The notes under the pieces are model-generated. The model saw only the letters and a list, made by a program, of their open reading frames with translations. It had not been told where the DNA came from and did not search any database. From Sphagnum compactum (Eukaryota > Bryophyta > Sphagnopsida > Sphagnales): 64,000 nt of DNA. How positions within the stretch are numbered: position 1 is the stretch's first letter; every line of letters starts with the position of its first letter. This document shows positions 47,648 through 57,800 of this stretch, piece after piece. The stretch spans positions 2,666,001-2,730,000 of the forward strand of contig OZ234501.1 of NCBI GenBank assembly GCA_965153455.1, given 5' to 3'. A program made the translations under genes and the position numbers.

Positions 47648-47984
47648 CATCACAAATTTACAAACTTCATGGGTTTGTTCCAAATATGTGTGAAATCTAT
47701 TATTTCATAGGTTCATATTATGTAAACACAAATATTGTGCATTATTTAAACATAGAAGTCATGTGCACAAATTTTTTGTGTAAACGACATGAATAGACAT
47801 ACAACATCTATGATTAAACATTACGAATAGGCATATGACATTCATGTTTAAACAATGCACACAACATCAATGTTTAAACAATATAAATAGATGAATGACA
47901 TCTGTGTTTATTTTATACAAACCTATGAAAGACAAATTTCACATGACTATTATTACCAAATTGTGGCCCATGAAGTTTGTGATG
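47648..47984. mobile_element. Inverted-repeat element with ~80-bp ends
   Basis: CATCACAAATTTACAAACTTCATGGG ... GTGTGAAAT ... TTTCATAGGTT ... GTAAACACA on the left is matched inversely by TGTTTATTTTATACAAACCTATGAAA ... ATTTCACATGACTATTATTACC ... CCATGAAGTTTGTGATG on the right. The arms are about 80 bp and the centre holds three degenerate copies of a GACAT-C-TGTTTAAACA phrase. The size (about 337 bp) fits a MITE. The superfamily is not recognised. Confidence 0.65.
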
Positions 47985-48145
47985 CATTTTCACATTCATG
48001 GGTTGCATAAAGATACTTGTAGCTTTGGGGATAAACAAGATTGTTGTTCAAATACTGTTAGAGGAAAGGACTAGATAAAAACAAAAGTATTAATGTGTGG
48101 TTATGGTGTTGATATGTTGTTATCCAATTAAACTAGAGCTATGAA

Positions 48146-48275
48146 AATGAGAAGAAAAATTGTCATTTGCAATCAATTCTTACAACTAAAGTAGTAGTTT
48201 GCAATGACTTTTTAGTTGCAAATGACATTTTTTAGTTGTAAAAATTGGTTAAAAACAACATTTTTTCTTCTAGTG
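48146..48275. mobile_element. Second CACTA-like fold-back element
   Basis: Read from the right, the end is CACTAGAAGAAAAAATGT, a typical CACTA terminus. The left end is decayed to AATGAGAAGAAAAATTGT. The arms then pair through CATTTGCAATCAATT/AACCAATTTTTACAACTAAA, so the 130-bp unit folds on itself. Internally it repeats GCAAATGACATTTTTTAGTTG in both orientations. It differs from the 45,344 family, so it is a second CACTA-type miniature family. Confidence 0.65.
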
Positions 48276-49050
48276 GAACTTTCTTATGTTTAGGAATTTT
48301 TTAATTTACAAAATTGTAGATGCATAAAATGGGTGTTCAATGAGAGTGGTGAAGTTCAATAATGTGGAACTTCATCTCTAGATGTGGAGTTTCAACTACC
48401 ATAAGGTTTTTCTTTTCCTCCCATTGTTTTTGCACGTTCATTTTTTTAATGATTTTTCCATTGTCAAATTTGAGGTCATTGTACATGTACCTTGCACATA
48501 TATGGTGCAAACAAACACATAATGCTAAATATGAATTTTGAAAGAAATAGAATGTCAAATTGTTAAGTATTATTACTATTATTATTGAATCTAAATGAAA
48601 AATAAAAGAATTGTTATGGGGTCAAAACATGTTAATAAAAAGTCAAAAAAGGTGTCACAAGTCTTGAAAATTTTCAATCTATAATAGTTATGTTTTTGTT
48701 TTAACATTTTAAAGTCATAGCAATCATTCCAATTTGTGTAAAACGACTAATATGTGTGTTGAGGAATTCAAATTAAGAATTCATTAAGTTTAATTTTTGG
48801 TTTTGGTTTTAGTAAAGGGCTTTTGAACTTAAACAACAATTGCATTAGAAGCAATCAATTTTGCAGACAAATGTAAAAGATCTTTTTAATAAAAAAATTT
48901 AGATGTTAAAAAAATTTAGATGATAATAACCTATGATGCACATTAAAAAAACACTCTCATAATTTTAAAGTATGGAATTTTAAAATTATGGAAACTTAAA
49001 ATTTGTGTCAAAATTTCAAAATTTTAAGAATCCTTTACCACATGTAAATT

Positions 49051-50619
49051 CAATGTAATCAATTTTAAGTAGTCAAGGTGGGTGCTAATCATTTTATTGT
49101 TAATTTACCCACACACCACAATGGATGGATGTGTAATATCCTATGTTGTAAGGAGGATGCTCCAACACCACTTGCAAAAGACACAATAAATTATAAATGT
49201 AGTTGGAGATCAATGCATATGAGTGCTTATTAACTTGTGCCAAGGCCAAATGGAACTAAGATCACCAATTCATGAATATTTGCATTTTGAACAACCCATA
49301 CCAAAAGGTCATGAGGCAAAAACCATAGCTCAAGGAAAGAAGTTTGTGGTGAAAACAATTCAAGTGTTCCTTGTGCACCACCAATTCTTCATGCATCACC
49401 AAGTTTAGAAGGCAATTGATGTGTTTGCACAATACAACTGCATGCTCAACATGGATGATTATTTAAAATACATTGAGAAAGGATTCTCCCATTGAGTCAA
49501 AGGCATAGAGTACATAGCCTCCTTAATTTAATATTTTAAGGATGATTAGTTTTTTTGTTTTGAGCATGCATACATCCCATTTGGTACTACCATTGGTTCA
49601 TACATGCAATATACATAAATAAAGTTCGAAACTTTTCACATTGTTAAACATGATATGGCCAATTAAAATTTGTTCCAATAAACTAGCGTAATTGATTATA
49701 AGTTGATACAAAATATTGTGATAAAAGCTAAATTGTGTATGTGTGCATCTTTGCCAACCAATGCTTTTTCAACTTTAGTTTTTTTTTCTTGAATAAAAAA
49801 TGAATGTGAAAGTTTAAGTAATGCAATTATTACATACCACATCACACACACAATGTGGTAATATTGTAAGTTCTAACCATTGTTGAATTATTCATCAAAG
49901 TTTATAGAGACAATGTAGGTATTGCGTGCATCTAAGTCTCATTTAATATTGAGGTTCAAGGTTAGGAATGTCGATAATTTATACTTCACATCTTAAAAAC
50001 CAAGGCCTAAACCCTAATGTTGCGAGTCCTATATCCTAAACCATAAACCCATAACCTTAATTCTTGTACCTATACATTATAAGTTATATCGTTCAAAGTT
50101 ATACCTTAGATTCTAAATCTTGTATCGTATGTTTACACCTGTATATTGGACCTCCAATGGAAACACCTCATGACCTAGTTATAGATGAAACCACAACTCA
50201 CTTAACTATCATGTAAGCTCTCCTCCTTCCCTTTCACACACGACTTGAGTAACTAAGTAACTAACTACTACCTATGTGAATGAGTAAGTAAAGTATCACA
50301 GATAAGTTAGTAGGGGATGTAAGTGGTTACCAACTATGTAAGTAGGTAGGTAAATGAGTAGGCAAGGCATTTGGTGGCTATGGGGGAGTTGGGAGGGAGG
50401 GAGGTAGGTAGGTAGGTAGGTAGATGCATGTGCATGGTTAGTAGTTAGCAATAGCTGACTACCATGGTTAGCAATGGGACAGGAATACAACCCTGAAAAA
50501 AGAAAGTGTTTCCTGGCAAGGTGTGGTGGGTGCTGGTTCACTCTGGTCCACTTAGTAGGGCCCAGATAGAAGGTGTAAGTTAAGTGGGAGACTTCCAAAT
50601 TATTTATATATATATACAT

Positions 50620-50653
<34 letters not shown>

Positions 50654-52231
50654 CTTTCAAAGTAGATTTTTTTTCAAGGTGGAGTGAGTGAGTGAGTGAG
50701 TGAGTGATGTGCCCAATGATATGATGGGTTGTCTAATAAGGTAGCAAAATGAAAGCCAAAATGGAGGGATCATTCAACCAATGACAAGAAGCTCCGAAAA
50801 CTTGGTGGGCCGCTATTTTCGGTCAAGGTTTAGCCAAGTTTTGGGGAGGTGTTTCAAGCTTCTGAAGCTTGTCCAAAAATGTAGATATCATTCCACTTTG
50901 TCATTCCACCTATAGTATGGACCATGGTGCACTTCCATACTTCAGGTGAGCTTTTTAGTGAAGCCTTTTTTGTCTTGTTTCTTGGGGTGTCTTGAGCCCA
51001 TAATGGGTAGTGGGACCATATGCCCCCCCCCTCATCTTGGGCTTCCTAGTGACCATTACCCATCTACTTACTTACCCTTGCAAATAAGACAAGTTGGAGA
51101 TTTCTTTATGCAATCAATAATAGCTTAAAGCATTTTTTTTGCCTACATTTGGGACCAAATGGTAGAAACTAGTGTTGGGCAGTTCTTTGAATTTTTAAAT
51201 GAAATCATCGATCCCCATTCTCATATACCAAAACTAGTTATTTGAAATTTTTTTGAGAACCGATGGGTAATTGAATATACACCTAACCTGATAAACGATG
51301 GACATCTCTCCCTCATACAATGAACCACCCAACAACACTTGTTTTGACCTGTTCATCAACCCAGTTAGTTGTCCAATCCAATAGCTAATAACCTACCACC
51401 AAGGCTGGTTATGGTTGGTTAAATAATTGATTGATAACCTGACCACTCGGTATTGAATTTTCAAAAATCTAATACCCTACACTGGTAAAATCAATAGTTG
51501 GGAAGGTGTTAGAAATGGCACCAAACCCAGCCCTCCAAATACAACATTTAGTGAGTAAATTTCTTCAAGTGCTTCCTAGGATTTGAGAAGAGCGGATTTT
51601 GGACCTTAAAATTGACCTTGTATTAGTTATATATGTTTGAAAAATGGTTGTTGACATATGTAACCTACTTTTTAGGTTAGTTTTAAGGCAACCATATTAT
51701 TTATTTCCCCAACCATATTGGAAGACAAATTTGCCAACAAACAAATAGTGTAGGTAGGTTGCCTTTCAACCACTTGTGGGCCTTTCTTTAAGTGATAGGT
51801 GTTTTGTTAGGATGTGACCAACAATGTAGCTCTCCCAAAACCATGGTCTCCCTTGCTCCACTTTTCTTTTGGTACCGCCACAAAGCCCCTTGACAAGGCA
51901 AGGCAAGGGGGGTGTGTATGTTTGTTGTTTCATAATTTCCAGACCAATGAAGCAAAAAGTTGTTGAATTTTCAAATCATTTTTTTTTCTCAATAGTAAAC
52001 TAATTAAAATTTGAAAAATGGTTTTTTTGGGGGGTTTTTTCAAAAGAACTCTGAAGTTAAGCCCATTTGGATCAGAATAGTATTGGGATGGGTGAGTGTG
52101 ACCTTAGAGGAGGAGGAGGAGGAGGAGGAAGAGGAGGAGGTTTAATAGATTTGGGCCCATGGTTAGGCTACATGGGACCCACTAACTAGTATAGTTGATA
52201 TTATGTATTGGCATATACCAAATATGTAGCA
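49051..52231. other. Intergenic DNA with microsatellites, no gene
   Basis: No supported gene. Microsatellites include (GTAG)n at about 50,400-50,424, (GA)n at about 50,621-50,650, (GTGA)n at about 50,684-50,707 and (GGA)n at about 52,108-52,141. AAACCCTAA-like phrases lie at about 50,006-50,050. A 107-codon minus-strand frame (50,619-50,296) is built from the GTAG microsatellite and is not a gene. Confidence 0.5.
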
Positions 52232-52420
52232 GAATCACTAAGGCAAACAAGTTGCTTGCTTCATCATCATCAAAGTGGCTTCTCCTCTTTTGTTGCAAGT
52301 TCAAACTAGGAACAAGTTAAAAATAGGAAATGTTGAGTAAGCTCCAAAACAATTTAAGAGTTCACAATGAACACCTGGTAAACATTCCTCAAGTTCACTC
52401 TTTATGTCACCCTTAATTTG
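52232..52420 (+). mobile_element. SINE-like element, second copy
   Basis: Box-B-like GTTCAAACT at about 52,300 is followed by GGAACAAGTTAAAAATAGGAAATG and GTTCACAATGAACACCTGGTAAACATTCCTCAAG. These match, in order, the body of the element at 42,291-42,475. The head is degraded and box A is not convincing, so this copy is judged by its body. Confidence 0.5.
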
Positions 52421-52679
52421 GAGTTGTATCAAGTGTGACATGGAAGCCCTCTCTCTACTTTGGAAACTATTATTGTGAGTATTAAATTAGAGAACTATTT
52501 TTAGAATGCCTCATTTGCAAAAGGTTTGGCCTAGGTTAGGTTAGGTTAGGTTAGCTCAGCTCATGGCCAAATTGAAATGAGGACAAAAGAGAAAGCCTAC
52601 TACACCTACTTGATTTTATGTTGCCTTGGAAATCCTACGTACCACACACAGGTTTCCTCCATGGGTATTACAAACATTT

Positions 52680-53062
52680 GCATCAAAACCCCCCCCTCTG
52701 GGTATCAAGGCGGTTCTTAGGCTCCAAATGTGAATGGGCATTACTTAGAGACATTGCACCAAAACCCCATCTGGGTATCAGGGCGGTTCTTAGGGTTGAC
52801 AACCCATGATTCTCAACAAAGTATAATTATGATCCAATTTTGATATATGATCATCATGGTTATCAAATAATCAAATGCCTGGTATTGGCACATAACCGTG
52901 GCTTCTCAATTTTTTTTTTTGGTGTGAAAAAGGTCAAATAACCGCTAAAAAAAACCGCCCATTCTATCGTGTAACCAGGTGGTGGTTCTTTGATGTTCAT
53001 GGAACTGGCGGTTCTTTGATTATAATATTTTTGTTTCCAATACCCAGAACCAGAGCATTTTT
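52680..53062 (+). repeat. Repeat related to 980-1200, with a local duplication
   Basis: CTGGGTATCA(A/G)GGCGGTTCTTAGG occurs twice here, at about 52,698 and 52,780, each preceded by CAAAACCCC. Downstream are several AACCG and GGTTATC phrases as in the copy at 980-1200 on the other strand. No protein family is recognisable. Confidence 0.55.
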
Positions 53063-54846
53063 ACCCCAAAAAAATCAAATCAAAGAACCATCCCCATGCT
53101 GGTTTCCTCCCATTGGAGGGGAGGGTCATCCAAAAGGAACCTCGTCTAGCTTGCCCATGCCCTAAATGAAAACCACATTTCTTCTGTAGCCAATAAAACA
53201 GAAACAAACAAGCTCTTGCTGTAAAAATAGAACAGAGCAATGAACATTTCTTTGAGTTTAGGTTCATGATTGAATACTAAGCACATTTGCATGGGTTTGA
53301 GAAGATATTCCCCCCTCCCCCTGGTCTCATCTTTCATAAACAACACACACATATATACATATATGTATGCCTATCACAATTTTGGTCAAAGTAACGGCAA
53401 TGCTTTCCTTTGTACTCAGAATATGTACAGTTGGAAGCTGGTAGGGTATATATGTATTTACCCTTGGTAACCCCCAGAGATACACCCAACACATTTGGGT
53501 TTCTGTTCAAAATCTGAAACTCTTCACATGTTTGTTTTGTTCTTTCTAATGCATTTCATTATACACAGTGTTTCAATGTTTTGAATTTCTGCTTAAAAAC
53601 TTGCTTAAAAATTATTAAGTACATAAGAGGAAAAGAAATTGACTTCGGGATGAAAAGAACCAATGGAGGTGGGAAAGAAAATGGTGAGATGAGGATGAGG
53701 CAATAGCAACTCCCACCCATGATCAAGTCTTGCCCCTAAACCCTAGTTATTTCAGCCCCTAAACCCCAAAAGAAAAACACCTGACATACCTGAATACCTG
53801 GGCACTTGGGGGGCCAAGTGGAGAATCATTTGAAATTTCTATGCATCCAGTTCAGTTCTAGATTTGGCTACAGAAAAGCCAATTCCAGATATCTCTGTTG
53901 AATAACAAACCCACCCAAAAATTGGCTCATAACTCCAATTCAACCTCTATATCAAAATAGAATTGCATAATTGTACAATTAAAGAATGGAAAAAAAAAAA
54001 ACACACAAGCTAATAATTTCAAGCTCTAAAAGTAACACCACTCATTCACAACGAATTTTCAACATGGTTGAAAATTGCACAATTTTATCAACAAACCCTA
54101 ATGCAGAACATAAGGGTTTTTATCAACATACTGTGATTTCATAAATTTGCCTTTCAAGAAAGCCCATATATGTTTCAGTGTAGGGTAAAGCCCCAGGATC
54201 AGGGGACCCCCAAAATAAGGGGCCTAAAACAAGGCACCAACCAAGTCTGGCCCTGTATTTTAGGAATGTTCCCACCCACAGGCTTTACCCATTGTTCAGC
54301 ACAAGGTGGATCACAAGGGGAAGGGAAGGGTTCTTACACCTAATCCATAAGAGTGGGAGGGATCTTACACCTATAATTAGGCCTAATCTCTCTCCCACTC
54401 TTAAAGAGTAGTTGTAAGATCCCTCCTCTTCTCTAGGAGGGATAGTCATGGATATAAGGTGCCCTTTGAATACACTAGGAAATTTCTCCAAGTGCTTTTA
54501 CAAAGTTTGCAAATACCTACCATAGTTAACACCAAATCTGAACCCTAACATCACAAAACAATAACTAGTTTTCCATTGGATTAAGGGCTTATGGATCTCC
54601 TATTGTAAATCCAAAAGCGGTGGTTAAAATGGTCCATTCATAAGTTGAATCCAAAAGACCCCTATTCTCAATGGTCTTTCAGGCAAGTTAAAAAGATATA
54701 AGTTGTCTTCATAGTTTCTGGCAAAGCTTCAATTGCCAGAAGCTATGAAGACAGAATATGTCAATGCATAATAGGCTTTTTGAAGGAGCCCCGAAACATG
54801 AGTCACACAAGCTATACTATAGTTCAAAAATTGTTGCGGATTGATG
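53063..54846. other. Downstream region of the SMG7-like gene
   Basis: No independent gene is supported. It may hold 3' UTR sequence and possible 3' UTR introns of the SMG7-like gene. Inverted phrases AAGAGTGGGAG (about 54,349) and CTCCCACTCTT (about 54,391) around ATTAGGCCTAAT form a weak hairpin at about 54,346-54,405. A telo-box-like AAACCCTAG is at about 53,738. Confidence 0.4.
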
Positions 54847-57800
54847 TCAGCTGAAGCTTACCTTTGGCTGAAAACCATGTCGCCCATTGCAGATGGTTGC
54901 ATTGGCTGCAAACTCGCAGAAAATGCCAAAGTCAGCAAATGAAAAAGATGATTTCAAGGTTGCTTTCCTGAGTTTCTCCAAAGCCTGCGGTTTCACATGG
55001 GTGTAGGTATCAAGCCAGCTATAGTCTTCTGCTTTGTTCTCTTCTTGATGGCCGAGTAAGGAAGGAATCTCTCTGCTATGGCTTTGGTCTTGGTGTGACA
55101 GTTGCCTGGAACAATGACAAGGTTGATATATTGGATGCCCCAAAATCCCATCCTGAGTTTGCATATGTTCCACACCATGTGCTTCTCTGGATTGCTCACC
55201 TTCATTCAGATTGTTAAGAAGGATGTCTTTCCTTGCAACTATAGTTCTCAACCCAAATGGATTGACAGTTCTGTTCCCAGATCCTGAAGCATCTTCCACA
55301 AACTCAACATTCTTTGCAATGCATAAACTTTGCCTCAACTTTACATCTGTAGGCTGAAGTAGTGCAGTGATAGTCAGAGGACTTGAGAGCCTTGCTGATT
55401 TAGCATCTGGAATCCCCTCAGGGTTTGCAGTGTGCAGAAGAAGATTCTGGGCTTCTTCAAAGGCCTGCTGCTGACACAAAAGTGATGTAGCTTTTCGCTT
55501 CTTTGAAGTTGAAGTAGTTGGAGGCAATCCCTTGCCTGAAAGGCCACTTGAGCCGGCAGCACAGCCCACCCAGTCTTTAAGGGAGAGCGCTTGCCGACCA
55601 GCTGAGAGACCATTACTGTCTGCTGTCTTCTGCTGGACATTTTGAGCAGGACTTGAAGGGGATTTTGGTTCAATGTCATTGGCCTGAACAGCCTTCAGAT
55701 GCAAATTATCATGATTGCTGCACAAAGTAGTCTCCAAATGAACAGGATGTTGAATGTTTTCTGACATGGAGATCCCACAATCTCTTTGAGGGGAGGCAAT
55801 AGCATGAGCTGTCTGGGAGACAGCAAGACATTCCTTCAAGATCAAGGGACCCACAGTCACCATTGCTGCATTCTCTCCATCTGAGACCGACAAAGTGGAG
55901 ACTCTGACGGAATCCTTAACATTACCAGACTTTGACAGAACTTCCACAACCTGCTTTGAGGATGTGAGCATCACTACTTCCTGAGTCTCCTTCCTGCCAT
56001 TGCCAGAAGCAGAATCCTCTCTGCCACAACACTCTGATAAGCTATTTCGAGCCATCCCATTCACAAGTTGCGGAGCTTGGGTTCTCACTTCCCTGTGTTC
56101 ATTTGAAGCCAATCTCTCAGAGTCTTTGGATAGTTGAGGTTCTTGACATCCTATACTCAGACATCTTTGGCTACCAAAAGAACCAACACAAGTATGCCTC
56201 TTTACAACACTGACAAGATCAAAATCTGGAGAGTCAACTTTAAATTGAAGGCTGAGTGATCTCATAGCTTTGATAAGCCGATATACACGAATATGGACAT
56301 CAAGCTTAGAGCTCCCCACAGATTGAGAACGAGTTTCCAAGGATCTCCAGCAGCTCTTGAATACTTCTGGCCCCTTTAAGGAAACTGGCAGCATGAGCTC
56401 AGGAGATGCAAAGAGGACAAAGCCTTGCAGTTCCTGATCCTCCCAAAGGATCACCTGTGGGCTCTTACTGTGATCCTCATCAAGCTCTTGGATACTGCCT
56501 TCAACATTTCCATCAGCATCGATCTGTTTCAAGCATCTTGATAAAAGCACACATGCCTCTTTCCAGAAAGAGCATTGGACCTTATCTGTGTCTTCATCCA
56601 CCATGATTTGAGCAATGAGATCTGACTGGTTTGCAAACCACCGACAGAAGATGACAACTGCTGGAAACAAACTACTGTTTGCTGGCTGCTCTGCTTTTGC
56701 TGCATGATGCATCAGTTGAGAGATAAACCTGATAGCTGCTATTGTCGCTTGTCTTACAAAAGACACATGATCCAAACTCACAGGCAAGGGATGATGCTTC
56801 TTGTGGCTGTGACCCAAATAATGGACTGAGAAGATCAAAGTGACAACCAATTGCAACACTCCTAAAGCTTCGCCTCCAGAGAGCTTGGATTTTTCTAGCA
56901 TCAAAGCTCTGGTCACCAGTGTTGCATTTTGTGCAAGAAGCTGTTGGAGCTCATGCAGCACTACTGTGAAAGCCTCCTGAAATTTTTCCAGCCTGCCCCA
57001 CATTTGGAGCAGCTTAATCAATCAGCGTAGATGAGCTTCCACGTTGCAGCCCAGGCTCAATTACTCCATCAGCCACTATCAAAATCCTAACAGTTTGATT
57101 TTTGGGCATACAGAGGCTTATCAGAAATCTCTCCTACAAATCCTGAGCATAGAGGAAAACAGTAACCAGAAGGCTCAAGGGATTGAGGTCTAGAAAGCAT
57201 GATAACACACCCAGTCTTGGTGAACAGAATGCCCATGAGGCAGATGAAATGAAGTTGGAACCTTCTTTGCAAATCAGTGATATCAACAGCTTTGGGAGTG
57301 GTCAGTCTGTGGCCCACCCCCCTTGTGGACTCATTACTGAAGGCCAAATCATCACTCCCCAAAGATTGTGTGTGTTGCATGTGTAGTGATCCCTGAGAAT
57401 GCAAAATCACCCCCTCTTCAGCCGGTAGTACACGCAACTGCCCAACATTTTGTTGATTCTGCAGAAACACAAAATCACAGCTATGAGTTTAGCACTGTTG
57501 AAGTTCTACAAGAGTGTGGAATTGATGAGAGGTGGTGAAAAGGAGGGGAGGCTTCGGTATTGTGGCCAATCCAGGATTGTTTCAAGCTAAATAGACGTCA
57601 TGCCAGGTATGCTCTGTTTTTAACAGTAGGATGTCTTTGAGAGTGACCAATTCTGGAGCATAGAAATACTATAAAGATTGGATACAAAACAACAGATTTT
57701 CTGTTTGGGATTCTCTCTCTTTGCAATCCCAGCTAGTCCACAGTTGGCAGAAGAGGGAAAGTGTGCTCATTTCCTACCTTCTCAAACAGCAGCTTGACAT

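Larger units (their letters stand above)
44605..49050. mobile_element. Block with ~400-bp terminal inverted repeats
   Basis: The sequence from about 44,605 to 45,000 (TTTACATGTGGTGAAGAATTC ... GGTTATTATCATCTAAATTT ... TTCAAGTTCAAAAG ... AACAAAAACATA) is matched in the same order by the reverse complement of about 49,050-48,680. The match is continuous with substitutions and small gaps over nearly 400 bp. Long inverted ends around a 3.65-kb centre suggest a Mutator-like or fold-back transposon. No transposase is readable. The centre holds two direct repeats (45.29-45.80 and 47.27-47.64 kb) and three smaller inverted-repeat elements, so it is a nest. Alternatively, two separate copies of a repeat landed in opposite orientation; the clean outer boundaries favour one element. 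Confidence 0.55.

Noticed and set aside
50001-50060. Degenerate telomere-type array (several CCTAAAC and AAACCC phrases)
   Set aside because: The phrases are irregular and mixed with unrelated sequence; not enough to call a repeat array.
50296-50619. 107-codon minus-strand frame rich in Tyr, Leu, Pro and Thr
   Set aside because: Much of it is the translation of the (GTAG)n and (TA)n microsatellites.
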